A stretch of DNA of 64,000 nt from JBBQVS01 sp963792705 (GTDB taxonomy: Bacteria > Chloroflexota > Ktedonobacteria > Ktedonobacterales > Ktedonobacteraceae), in NCBI GenBank assembly GCA_963792705.1, contig CAWBXD010000001.1, forward strand, positions 310,001-374,000. The letters are read 5' to 3'. A model generated the notes under the pieces. It did no database searches. It worked only from the letters and a program-made list of their open reading frames with translations, and was not told the DNA's origin. The translations under genes were made by a program, and so were the position numbers. Of this stretch, positions 1 through 8,037 are shown in pieces. Each line of letters begins with the position of its first letter. Position 1 is the stretch's first letter.

Positions 1-144
1 TGTCAAAATAACCATTGTCACATCTCGAAATGTCTCAGGCTGTACCAGCCCTTCATTAAAGGAAAAAATACCAGGATCAAACAAAATCTTCTCTTCACCC
101 TCTTCAACCACAAGACACGAATGAATGTACTTATATACTCGCAT
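1..144 (-). CDS. MBL-fold metal-dependent hydrolase, N-terminal part only
   Basis: The first 48 codons of a gene running off the left edge. Its start is an ATG whose complement is at 142-144, with GGAG about eight bases upstream. The peptide opens MRVYKYIHSCLVVEE and continues with ILFDPG, the usual N-terminus of small metallo-beta-lactamase-fold hydrolases, where the first beta strands precede the DPG turn. The HxHxDH zinc site would lie beyond the window and is not visible. No substrate can be proposed. The gene is transcribed leftward, away from the PhzF gene. Confidence 0.7.
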   Translation of the reverse strand, partial: MRVYKYIHSCLVVEEGEEKILFDPGIFSFNEGLVQPETFRDVTMVILT

Positions 145-311
145 GTAAGTGTTCTCCTCTATGTGCTCAACATTACTTCCGTTTACCTATACGCCTCGCT
201 TACAAGAATTGTTTCAGTTCCCTTACATGCTATTTGGTGTTACTATACAGTAAATGATAATCCAAAGTGATATGAATTGTAGGCGTCTGCCACCCTTGAT
301 TTGATCAACGG

Positions 312-461
312 CGTAGGGACCACATTGATGGCGTCCACGCCCAATTCATTGGGCGAGTTCCATCCGCCAGCTTTCAGGTGATCTCTTGCAAGAATCGGTG
401 CATTCAAAGGACTGCACATTGCTTCGCTCGTGCAGCGGACGCCATGAATGTAGTCCCTACG
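312..461. repeat. Palindromic repeat copy R1 (150 bp)
   Basis: Inverted arms of about 25 bases start CGTAGGGACCACATTGATGG on the left and end in the matching complement with two mismatches. The core TAGGGAC is shared with copies elsewhere in the window. The inner segment at 408-441 recurs inverted in the copy near 3231. The element fills most of the gene-free stretch 145-534, which shows nothing else recognisable. Confidence 0.8.
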
Positions 462-534
462 AAATTAATTCATTACACCCTGTTAACAATGTATCATGTT
501 AGAGGATGTTATTAAACAGATAGGACACAAACAT

Positions 535-1323
535 ATGGGACAACTCATTGTACAAGTCGATGCATTTTCAAACAAGTTGTTCGCGGGCAACCCTGCGGCT
601 GTCTGTATTCTACAAGAGCTACGTGACGAGCAATGGATGCAACAGGTCGCGCAAGAAATGAACCTCTCCGAAACAGCATTCCTTGTCCCACACGAGGACG
701 GATACAATCTGCGCTGGTTCACTCCCCTTGTCGAGGTTGATATGTGTGGACATGCCACACTTGCCAGTGCCCACGTTCTCTGGGAAACAGGCCAACTACA
801 AGCAGGCACAAAAGCTCGTTTCTACACCAAGAGTGGACTCTTGACCGCCGAGCAACAGGGGACATGGATCGAATTGAACTTTCCCATCAAGCCAGCGCAA
901 AAGGTCGATGAGCCGACCCACTTATTGCAAGCATTAGGTGTTCCAGCCCAGTACATTGGCAAAAACGAGTTTGATTATCTGGTAGAAGTGGATTCAGAAG
1001 AGGTTGTACGCAACATGCGCCCGAATTTTTCATTGCTAAAAGCAATTCCTGCGCGTGGCATCATCGTCACCAGTCGTGCTAGTACCGAGGGCTATGATTT
1101 TGTCTCGCGCTTCTTCGGTCCACAAGTTGGCGTTGATGAAGACCCTGTAACAGGTTCAGCCCACACCTGTCTCGCCCCCTATTGGAGTAAGAAACTCGGC
1201 AAAGACACAATGGTAGGCTATCAAGCCTCGGCTCGTGGTGGCATCGTGCGTGTAATGCTTGCAGGCGAACGCGTCCTGCTCGGTGGGCAAGCGATAACTG
1301 TAATGCGTGGGGAACTGGTATAA
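535..1323 (+). CDS. PhzF family isomerase/epimerase-like protein
   Basis: A 262-residue protein of the PhzF (diaminopimelate-epimerase fold) family. FAGNPAAVC lies near residue 20, the catalytic-type Glu is in NLSETAF (about residue 46), then come CGHATLASAHVL and the C-terminal DEDPVTGSAH. These are the paired half-domain motifs around the active site. An upstream in-frame ATG at 496 would add 13 residues, but 535 has AGGA about nine bases upstream and gives the usual family N-terminus. Family members isomerise small metabolites; the substrate here is unknown and no phenazine genes are nearby. It ends at a strong hairpin terminator. Confidence 0.85.
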   Translation: MGQLIVQVDAFSNKLFAGNPAAVCILQELRDEQWMQQVAQEMNLSETAFLVPHEDGYNLRWFTPLVEVDMCGHATLASAHVLWETGQLQAGTKARFYTKSGLLTAEQQGTWIELNFPIKPAQKVDEPTHLLQALGVPAQYIGKNEFDYLVEVDSEEVVRNMRPNFSLLKAIPARGIIVTSRASTEGYDFVSRFFGPQVGVDEDPVTGSAHTCLAPYWSKKLGKDTMVGYQASARGGIVRVMLAGERVLLGGQAITVMRGELV

Positions 1324-1327
1324 CAAC

Positions 1328-1381
1328 ACAACAAAAAAGCGATGTATGCAGTTTCAACTGCATGCATCGCTTTTTTGTTGT
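1328..1381. terminator. Hairpin terminator after the PhzF gene
   Basis: Arms of 26 bases at 1328-1353 and 1356-1381 match except for one G-U pair, with a two-base loop. The outer stem has six A on one side and six T on the other, so it can act in either direction as a rho-independent terminator. Confidence 0.85.
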
Positions 1382-1494
1382 TGGTTACTAGCTTCGACCA
1401 TGTACTTTTTCTGGCTCTACAACAAAAACGTATTAGTGGTATATTCTCATCAAAGGAAATGTATAGACCATTATGCTACCGACAAGGAAAAACG

Positions 1495-3147
1495 ATGCTC
1501 TCTTTTCTCCAACTCACAACCTCTGTGGTTGCCTATGTAGAGCAACCACCCTCTATACACACGCTTGTTACGCTTATCCTTGTTCTGCTCATTGCCGTAA
1601 TCGCGCTTGCATTGCTGGCCCCACGCCTGAAAGTTCCATACCCTATTATGCTCGTCATTGGTGGCCTCATCCTGGGTTTTGTCCCTGGTCTGCCACGCTT
1701 TACCCTCAATCCCGATGTTATTTTTCTCCTGTTCCTCCCACCATTGGTCTACTCATCGGCCTGGGGTACCTCATGGCGCGATTTCAAAGATAATCTTCGC
1801 CCTATTTTAACGCTTGCCATTGGTCTTGTATTCTTTACCACACTTATTATTGCTATCGTCGTCCATGCAATTGTGCCATTGATGCCGTGGACGACTGCGT
1901 TCGTGCTAGGTGCTATTGTTTCTCCAACTGATGCGGTCGCCGCAACCTCTATTGCACAACGGCTTGGCATTCCACGTCGCATCGTAACTATCTTAGAGAA
2001 TGAGAGTCTTTTCAATGATGCATCAGGACTCGTAGCATATCAGTTTGCGGTGATGGCAGCAGTAACTAGCACATTTTCTTTAGGGAACGCAGCCATACAA
2101 TTTGTTGAGGTAAGCATTGGTGGCATTGTGATTGGTCTCGCTGTTGGTTGGGTACTTGCCTTCGTACACCGCCATCTGGATAACTCCACATTAGAGATTG
2201 TTATTACTCTAATGACACCATTTGCAGCATATCTGCTCGCTGATTTCCTTCATGTGTCTGGCATCCTTGCAACAATAGCCACAGGCTTATATTTAGCGCG
2301 CAAATCGTCCGTCCTCTTCTCCGCTCAGACACGTCAACAAGCTCTTGCGGTCTGGAACACGGTTGTGTTTCTATTAAATGGTTTAGTCTTTGTCTTTATT
2401 GGCTTACAGTTGAGAAGCGTCCTTGATGCACTCAATGCTACAAGTGCTCACTATACTGCGTTAAATCTTATCTGGTATGCTATTAGCGTGAGTATCGCGA
2501 CAATACTTGTGCGTATCATCTGGGTTATTCCCGCAACATATCTGCCGCGTCTACTGTTTCGCCATGTACGTGAAAGCAACCTCTATCCCAATTGGAGAAG
2601 TGTAGCAGTCATTGGCTGGACAGGTATGCGTGGTGTCGTATCTCTGGCTGTAGCACTCTCCATTCCCTACTCAATTGCAAGTGGCAAGCCATTTCCCGAA
2701 CGCGCATTAATCATATTTCTAACCTTCTGCGTCATTCTTTCGACACTCGTGCTTCAAGGTCTCAGTCTGCCGTTCATCATCAGAACGCTTGGCTTGAAAG
2801 ACGATGGTGAAACTGAACGTGAAGAGGTCAAAGCGCGCCAAGTAGCATCACATGCCGCCCTTAGTCGTATTGACGAATTGATCGAGCAAGGTCTTGCTCC
2901 TAAAGATGTCGCCGAGCACCTACGCGAACACTATGAGGCGCGTGCCCAAAGCATAGAGGATGCAGCGAATAGAACACAGGATGGACAAAAAACGCAATAT
3001 GAAACGTATCAACATATCCAGCAAGAAACACTAAAAGCTGCCTACAACTCTGTGGTGCAGTTACGCGATGAGGGCGCAATCAACGACGAAGTACTTCACC
3101 GCATCGAGCGCGAACTCGACCTGCAAGAGCAGCAACTAGAAGAGTAA
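1495..3147 (+). CDS. CPA1-family Na+/H+ antiporter
   Basis: A polytopic membrane protein of 550 residues with about twelve hydrophobic segments in the first 410 residues and a charged helical cytoplasmic tail of about 130 residues. The Na+/H+ exchanger signature SPTDAVAATSIAQRLGIPRR with the following ENESLFNDASGLV gives the ion-binding Asp residues of the CPA1 type. GWTGMRGVVSLAVAL, another family motif, lies later. I chose ATG 1495 because AAGG sits about eight bases upstream; earlier in-frame starts would run back through the terminator hairpin. It probably exchanges Na+ (or K+) for protons across the cytoplasmic membrane. Confidence 0.88.
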   Translation: MLSFLQLTTSVVAYVEQPPSIHTLVTLILVLLIAVIALALLAPRLKVPYPIMLVIGGLILGFVPGLPRFTLNPDVIFLLFLPPLVYSSAWGTSWRDFKDNLRPILTLAIGLVFFTTLIIAIVVHAIVPLMPWTTAFVLGAIVSPTDAVAATSIAQRLGIPRRIVTILENESLFNDASGLVAYQFAVMAAVTSTFSLGNAAIQFVEVSIGGIVIGLAVGWVLAFVHRHLDNSTLEIVITLMTPFAAYLLADFLHVSGILATIATGLYLARKSSVLFSAQTRQQALAVWNTVVFLLNGLVFVFIGLQLRSVLDALNATSAHYTALNLIWYAISVSIATILVRIIWVIPATYLPRLLFRHVRESNLYPNWRSVAVIGWTGMRGVVSLAVALSIPYSIASGKPFPERALIIFLTFCVILSTLVLQGLSLPFIIRTLGLKDDGETEREEVKARQVASHAALSRIDELIEQGLAPKDVAEHLREHYEARAQSIEDAANRTQDGQKTQYETYQHIQQETLKAAYNSVVQLRDEGAINDEVLHRIERELDLQEQQLEE

Positions 3148-3182
3148 GATGCGATTTTACCTAATGAATGCGGATACGTCGT

Positions 3183-3264
3183 TTGTAGGGACCGCTTGAT
3201 CGCGTCCTCTTTTGTGAAATAGGATTATCGCGTCCACTGCACGGGTGAAGCAATGTGCAGTCCT
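3183..3264. repeat. Palindromic repeat copy R2 (rearranged)
   Basis: One arm, TGTAGGGACCGCTTGATCGC, is followed by a second GCGTCC and a 34-base segment (3231-3264). That segment matches the inverse complement of 408-441 in copy R1 with three differences. The right-hand terminal arm is missing, so this is a truncated or rearranged copy between the antiporter gene and the tRNA. Confidence 0.7.
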
Positions 3265-3348
3265 CGTGATGTATCAAATGCACCAATAATGTACTCCATT
3301 TAAAAAAACATTGACATCTTAAAGGCATTCTGGTAATATTCAAGTGTT

Positions 3349-3388
3349 GCACCCATAGCTCAGTGGATTAGAGCACCGGGTTGCCTAC
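3349..3388 (+). pseudogene. 5' half of a tRNA, truncated
   Basis: The sequence begins GCACCCATAGCTCAGTGGAT with a proper acceptor 5' strand, D-arm (GCTC...GAGC) and the 5' strand of an anticodon stem (CCGGG). It then breaks off: the expected CCCGG, variable loop, T-arm and acceptor 3' strand are absent. An intact tRNA-Arg follows within five bases. It looks like the remnant of a deletion between two tandem tRNA genes. Confidence 0.75.
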
Positions 3389-3392
3389 ATAA

Positions 3393-3465
3393 GCTGGTGT
3401 AGCTCAATGGATAGAGCAACTGACTTCGGATCAGTAGGTTGCAGGTTCGACCCCTGTCACTAGCA
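3393..3465 (+). tRNA. tRNA-Arg (anticodon TCG)
   Basis: A full cloverleaf can be drawn. The acceptor GCTGGTG pairs with CACTAGC (one G-U), the D-stem is GCTC/GAGC, the anticodon stem ACTGA/TCAGT encloses the loop CTTCGGA, and the T-arm is GCAGG TTCGACC CCTGT. Loop positions 34-36 are TCG, so it reads CGA (Arg). The 3' CCA is not encoded. Confidence 0.93.
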
Positions 3466-3651
3466 TTAAAGCTCATATAAAAGCTGTTCAGCTAATCCCC
3501 TTTAATAAACTTGGTTTTTGTTTCGCCTCCTCTAATCGCGCCATTCTTCAGACTTATATCGGCTTTTATCCTTCCAAGGCATAAAATATTCCCCCTTTAA
3601 CCCTATTGTGCTGACCAATTTTAACACAACAATTGATAACGTTCAATATGG

Positions 3652-3680
3652 TTGACTTCCATAGACTCATTTGTTATCAT
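3652..3680 (+). promoter_or_regulatory. Sigma-70-type promoter for the HTH regulator gene
   Basis: TTGACT at 3652-3657 and TATCAT at 3675-3680 are separated by 17 bases, about 50 bases upstream of the start at 3731. The rest of 3466-3730 shows no gene. Confidence 0.6.
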
Positions 3681-3730
3681 GACCATAGTAAAGAATATCT
3701 ATATGTGATTTGTCCCATAGAAAGTGTAAG

Positions 3731-4720
3731 ATGCAGAAGACGCGAACCTGGCGCGACCTCCTGAAAGAATTGCTCTATAATGTAAAAGAGCGTGAGCGAG
3801 TCGCTAGCGAACTGGGTATCAACCCTATAACCCTCAATCGCTGGATACAAGGCGAGTCAAAACCTCGTTCGCGTAGTCTACGCGGCCTCCTACTTGCCTT
3901 ACCAGAACACCGCGAAAGCCTTCTTGCACTGATTGAAGAAGAATTTGGGGATTTCGCCGCCGAAGCACGAGGGGATGCAACGCTTACCATTCCTGACGAG
4001 TTTTACAAACGCGTGCTTCATACACTCTCTGCTATCCCTCCTATCCTGCGTTTCTCGTCGCTTTGTGACCTCATTCTACAGCAAGCCATTGAACAACTTG
4101 ACCCGTATGGACAAGGCGTCGCGGTTATCATCGCGAGTTGCATGCCTCCCTCCGACCTGCACAAGGTACGTAGTCTGCGCGAAAGCGCTGGACGCGGCAC
4201 TCTACCTTGGCCCCGCGATTTAGAGCAATACGCTATCTTGCTTGGGGTAGAGTCGTTGGCAGGCCATGCCGTGAGTTCGCGTCACCTGGAAGTAAATCAA
4301 GCACTTGGCAAGCGGCTTAGTTTATCCCTTGGCTACAAAAGCGTGTGGGAGGAAAGTGCTGCCGCTGTCCCTATTATGCAGGAGGGCAAAATCGCGGGCG
4401 GCTTGCTCGTATCGAGCGCGAGACCAGACTACTTTGTACCAAACCGATGTGAACTGATCGAAAGCTATGCGGAGCTGGTGGCTTTAGCATTCGCGCCACA
4501 GGATTTCTATGAGCCACAACAGATCGAACTTGGTTTTTTACCTCCCTACGATGTGCAACTACCCCATTTCTCCAACTTTCGACACCGTGTTGCTCAAATG
4601 ATGACGCAACAAACACAGGGCAAGCGGCCAACAAATATCGTGCAAGCGGAGCAAGTGGTCTGGCAGCAAATCGAAGAAAAACTATTGCGGGAGGACGGTA
4701 GCACTCATGAGCATCCCTGA
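3731..4720 (+). CDS. HTH-domain regulator with a GAF-like sensor region
   Basis: A protein of 329 residues. The first 60 residues contain a XRE-like helix-turn-helix (VASELGINPITLNRWIQGES), which should bind DNA. The remainder (about 85-260) has the alternating strand/helix pattern and the VPIMQEGKIAGGLLVSS motif typical of GAF domains, so it may sense a small ligand. I chose ATG 3731; an in-frame TTG at 3710 would add seven residues. It overlaps or abuts the downstream methyltransferase gene and heads a co-directional run, so it may control that run. Ligand and operator are not visible. Confidence 0.75.
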   Translation: MQKTRTWRDLLKELLYNVKERERVASELGINPITLNRWIQGESKPRSRSLRGLLLALPEHRESLLALIEEEFGDFAAEARGDATLTIPDEFYKRVLHTLSAIPPILRFSSLCDLILQQAIEQLDPYGQGVAVIIASCMPPSDLHKVRSLRESAGRGTLPWPRDLEQYAILLGVESLAGHAVSSRHLEVNQALGKRLSLSLGYKSVWEESAAAVPIMQEGKIAGGLLVSSARPDYFVPNRCELIESYAELVALAFAPQDFYEPQQIELGFLPPYDVQLPHFSNFRHRVAQMMTQQTQGKRPTNIVQAEQVVWQQIEEKLLREDGSTHEHP

Positions 4721-4739
4721 AAGAAAAGAGAGGTCTTCT

Positions 4740-5582
4740 ATGAGCCAAAGCGATAATTCATATTTCACCGATCCCGAAAGCGGCGCGGAAATGGCACGTG
4801 TGATGGATCAAGATCACCTGTTCACAAAAGCGATGGGTGGACTATTTTCTGAACGTTCCTCGCTTTCAGGCATTCGTCGCATCTTAGATATCGGCTGTGG
4901 ACCCGGCGGCTGGGGACTGGATATCGCCATGACTTATCCAGAGATCGAGGTTGTCGGCATCGACATCAGCGAACAGGCGATTGACTACGCCCGTACACAA
5001 GCACGAGTGCGAGGGTTGGAAAACGTCACGTTCATGACGATGGATGCCACAAAACCACTAGACTTTCCTGATGCCTTCTTTGATCTTGTCAATGCACGAA
5101 CTATCGGCTTCTTGCCTACCGGAGTCTGGCCCAACCTGATGCGCGAATGTATGCGTATGCTCAGGTCGGGCGGTGTTATTCGTCTGACCGAAAGCGAATG
5201 GAGTTTCAGTAACAGCCCAGCTTTGGAGGCCATAACCGCGATTTTCTGTCGTGCATTGAAAGCTGCTGGACAAAGCTTCTCACCCGACGGGCGGCGTCAC
5301 GGCATCACAACCATGCTGGCTGGTTTTCTAAAAGACGCTGGCTGTGTCAACGTGCAACAAGTCCCCTACGTGATCGACTTCTCTGCTGGCATGGAAGCCC
5401 ATGCGAGCGTCTGCAAAAACTGGAAAGTCGTCTATAAGCTTTCCCAGCCTTTCTTCATCAAGACAGGCGTCTCAACGCAAGCAGAAATCGACCCTCTCTA
5501 CGACCAAATGCTCATCGAAATGATGCTCGACAACTTCCGAGGCATAATGTACCTGCTGACTGCATGGGGCGAGAAGCCGTAG
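4740..5582 (+). CDS. Class I SAM-dependent methyltransferase
   Basis: A protein of 280 residues with the Rossmann-type methyltransferase motif I ILDIGCGPGGWGLDIA near residue 45, VVGIDIS (motif II acidic residue), then VTFMTMDAT and FDLVNAR. It should transfer a methyl group from SAM to an unknown acceptor. ATG 4740 has GAGAGG six bases upstream, better than the in-frame ATG at 4707 inside the preceding gene. A decayed homologue follows at 5608-6558, so this is the surviving member of a tandem pair. It ends TAG-TAA. Confidence 0.85.
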   Translation: MSQSDNSYFTDPESGAEMARVMDQDHLFTKAMGGLFSERSSLSGIRRILDIGCGPGGWGLDIAMTYPEIEVVGIDISEQAIDYARTQARVRGLENVTFMTMDATKPLDFPDAFFDLVNARTIGFLPTGVWPNLMRECMRMLRSGGVIRLTESEWSFSNSPALEAITAIFCRALKAAGQSFSPDGRRHGITTMLAGFLKDAGCVNVQQVPYVIDFSAGMEAHASVCKNWKVVYKLSQPFFIKTGVSTQAEIDPLYDQMLIEMMLDNFRGIMYLLTAWGEKP

Positions 5583-5607
5583 TAAGAAATAGCAAGTAAG
5601 GGTAAGC

Positions 5608-6558
5608 ATGGGCAGGACAGGGGCAAGCCAGTCCCTACTATACGACGAAAACGCCACTGCGTGGCGAAGCCGCGCGACTCCGTATATAGTAGGGACTGGG
5701 CTTGCCCCTGTCCTGCCCCCACTTCAAACGTTTGCGTCATCATCCCTTCTCTTCACCCTCATTCTCTCCTCTACCCTTCAAATATGCTTGGAACCACTCT
5801 TCCACCACATTTCCAAAGTAAAGCGCGTTCTCGATATCGGTTGTGGTGCTGGTGCATGGGTCCATGATGTCGCACAACACAACCCACATATGCAGGTGGT
5901 TGGCATTGATACTAACACCTCCTTCATCGAACACGCCCAAAAACTCGCCTACAATATCCACAACGCGACCTTCCTACGGCAAGATATGCATACGCTTGAA
6001 GGCGTCTTTCAACATGGCTCCTTTGATCTTATTCATTTGCGTTTCTTAGCTGGCACCGTTTCGGTCACGCAGTTTCCTCACCTCATCCAATCCGTGTTGC
6101 GCCCCTGCAAACGCAACGGTCTACTTATCATGACCGAGGCCGAACTTCCTCTAACCTGTAGTACCGCGTGTGACTACATGGCCTCGCTGCTCCTCAGTAG
6201 CATGATTAAGGCTGGTATGGCCTTTTCTCCTGGCTTCACGCCACAACTTGGTATTGCATCGCGTATCCGCTACTGGCTACGCGCTCAACACTGCATTCTC
6301 AAGCACGACGACACATGCTATCTCGATATCTCACACGGCAAACCTGCCCATAACACCTTTATGTAGGAAGCAATTCTTTTTGCACAACAGATACGCCCCT
6401 TTGTCCTCAGCACAGGCGAGATAACAAAAACTCAATTCGACGACCTCTTCACACGCTTACAAACAGAAATTCCTGCCCGTAACTTCTACGGCGTCTGCCC
6501 TCTGCACACCATAATCGCTTTCAACAATGTCTATCCCTATAAATTTACCTTGATTTAG
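5608..6558 (+). pseudogene. Decayed SAM methyltransferase (N-terminus replaced, in-frame TAG)
   Basis: From about 5785 the frame encodes a homologue of the preceding methyltransferase: VKRVLDIGCGAGAW, VVGIDTN, FLRQDMHTL and FDLIHLRF. The frame stops at TAG 6364-6366. The same frame continues to TAG 6556-6558 with a peptide (PFVLSTGEITKTQFDDLF, then NFYGV) that aligns with the C-terminus of the upstream gene (PFFIKTGVSTQAEIDPLY, NFRGI). The normal first 30 or so residues are missing. Upstream codons come instead from the palindrome at 5610-5718. I read it as a duplicated gene damaged by repeat insertion and a nonsense mutation. Confidence 0.78.
5610..5718. repeat. Palindromic repeat of a second type (R3)
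   Basis: Arms of about 33 bases, GGGCAGGACAGGGGCAAGCC... and its near-perfect complement, surround a 42-base centre. The shared GTAGGGAC core is present in both arms but is oriented inward, opposite to the other copies. It lies between the intact and decayed methyltransferase genes. Confidence 0.8.
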
Positions 6559-6602
6559 CCTCGCATCTCACGTATACTTTTGACTAAAAGGAGAAAGTCT
6601 AT

Positions 6603-7844
6603 ATGCTTGAGCAAAGCCAACAAGAGGACTCAACGCTGATTCCCACACAAGAACCGACTCGCGACTATGCCTATTACAAAGATGTATTTGACGGCTATCC
6701 CATGCCCTTTGCCTATCTTGACCTGGACCTACTAAACAAAAACATTCACGAGATTATATCGCGTGTTGGTGGCAAAAAGGTCCGTCTCGCCTCCAAGTCG
6801 CTGCGTAGTGTCTCCGTTATCAAGCGTATTCTCGCCGCTTCTCCAACATTTCAAGGTGTAATGAGCTATACTGCCCTTGAAGCCGTCTATCTGGCCTCAC
6901 AAGGTATTGATGATCTGCTCATTGGCTACCCAACATGGCACGCGGACGACATTGCGGCGGTAGCGCGCGCCACTTCAGAGGGAGCGCACATCACACTGAT
7001 GATTGATAGCATTGAGCATATAGAGCAGGTCGAGAGAATCGCAAGCAAACATGGTGTCCGTTTACCTCTTTGTCTTGATATCGACATGGCGACCCAATTT
7101 CCAGGACTACACTTTGGCGTCTGGCGTTCGACCATTCGCACTCCCGAACAGGCCCGACCTCTCATCGAACGCATCTTGACCTCAGCACACGTCTGGCTCG
7201 ATGGACTCATGGGTTACGAGGCACAGATCGCAGGTGTCGGCGACCAGGTTGCGGGTCAAGCACTCAAGAGTGCGTTGGTGCGTCAACTCAAACGCTACTC
7301 TCTGCGCGAAGTCGTCGAGCGACGTACAAAACTCGTCGAACTCATCGCCTCATACGGGCAACCGCTCCGCTTCGTCAACGGTGGTGGTACAGGCAGCATC
7401 CGTACAACCCGTACCGAACCTGCCGTGACAGAAATAACTGTTGGCTCCGGCTTCTATGCGCCCGCCCTCTTTGATAGTTACCGGGACTTCCGCTATCAGC
7501 CAGCCGCTGGTTTCGCCATCGAAATCGTGCGTCATCCCGCTCCATCGCTTTACACCTGTCTTGGCGGTGGTTATATTGCCTCCGGTTCGGTTGGTCCCGA
7601 AAAGCTGCCTCGTCCCTATCTGCCCACAGGAGCTAACCTCGACTCAAACGAAGGAGCAGGCGAGGTACAAACGCCCATCAGATACAAAGGCAATGTCCCA
7701 CTAACACTCGGCGACCCCATATTTATGCGTCACAGCAAAGCCGGAGAACTCTGCGAACGTTTCACTCACCTATTACTCGTCTCAGATAGCACCGTCAAAG
7801 GCAAAATCACAACATACCGAGGCGACGGCCAATGCTTCATATAG
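6603..7844 (+). CDS. PLP-dependent amino acid deaminase/aldolase (alanine racemase N-domain, D-threonine aldolase-like)
   Basis: A 413-residue fold-type III PLP enzyme. The N-terminal TIM barrel starts with MPFAYLDLDLLNKNI and VRLASKSLRS, where Lys65 is the expected PLP Schiff-base lysine. LCLDIDMATQFPGLHFGVWR follows. The C-terminal beta domain has NGGGTGSI, LGGGYIASGS and the DSN..GEVQTP region of the D-threonine aldolase/deaminase group. It probably cleaves or deaminates a beta-hydroxy or D-amino acid in the cytoplasm. AAGGAG precedes ATG 6603. Its neighbours, a lactone oxidase-type flavoenzyme and an amino-acid permease, suggest a small catabolic module (inference). Confidence 0.82.
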   Translation: MLEQSQQEDSTLIPTQEPTRDYAYYKDVFDGYPMPFAYLDLDLLNKNIHEIISRVGGKKVRLASKSLRSVSVIKRILAASPTFQGVMSYTALEAVYLASQGIDDLLIGYPTWHADDIAAVARATSEGAHITLMIDSIEHIEQVERIASKHGVRLPLCLDIDMATQFPGLHFGVWRSTIRTPEQARPLIERILTSAHVWLDGLMGYEAQIAGVGDQVAGQALKSALVRQLKRYSLREVVERRTKLVELIASYGQPLRFVNGGGTGSIRTTRTEPAVTEITVGSGFYAPALFDSYRDFRYQPAAGFAIEIVRHPAPSLYTCLGGGYIASGSVGPEKLPRPYLPTGANLDSNEGAGEVQTPIRYKGNVPLTLGDPIFMRHSKAGELCERFTHLLLVSDSTVKGKITTYRGDGQCFI

Positions 7845-7869
7845 CCGTGTTGTAATGCTGATAAGATGC

Positions 7870-8007
7870 GAGAACGTTTGTAGGGACCGATTTATCACGT
7901 CCTTGTCAGACATGAATATTATTGGCAGGACGTTGAAATGTGTCTCATACCTCCAATATTTGTGGATGGGCAAAGGACGTGATAAATCGGTCCCTACAAA
8001 CGTTCTC
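7870..8007. repeat. Palindromic repeat copy R4 (perfect 33-bp arms)
   Basis: GAGAACGTTTGTAGGGACCG at the left continues to GTCC. Its 33-base complement at 7975-8007 is exact. The 72-base centre shows nothing recognisable. The copy ends 30 bases before the start of the next gene, so it may lie in its leader. Confidence 0.85.
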
Positions 8008-8037
8008 CTTGAATAATAAAATATGAAGGAAGAATAC

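Noticed and set aside
312..461. CRISPR array
   Set aside because: The repeats are single palindromes far apart, not regularly spaced direct repeats, and no cas genes are present.
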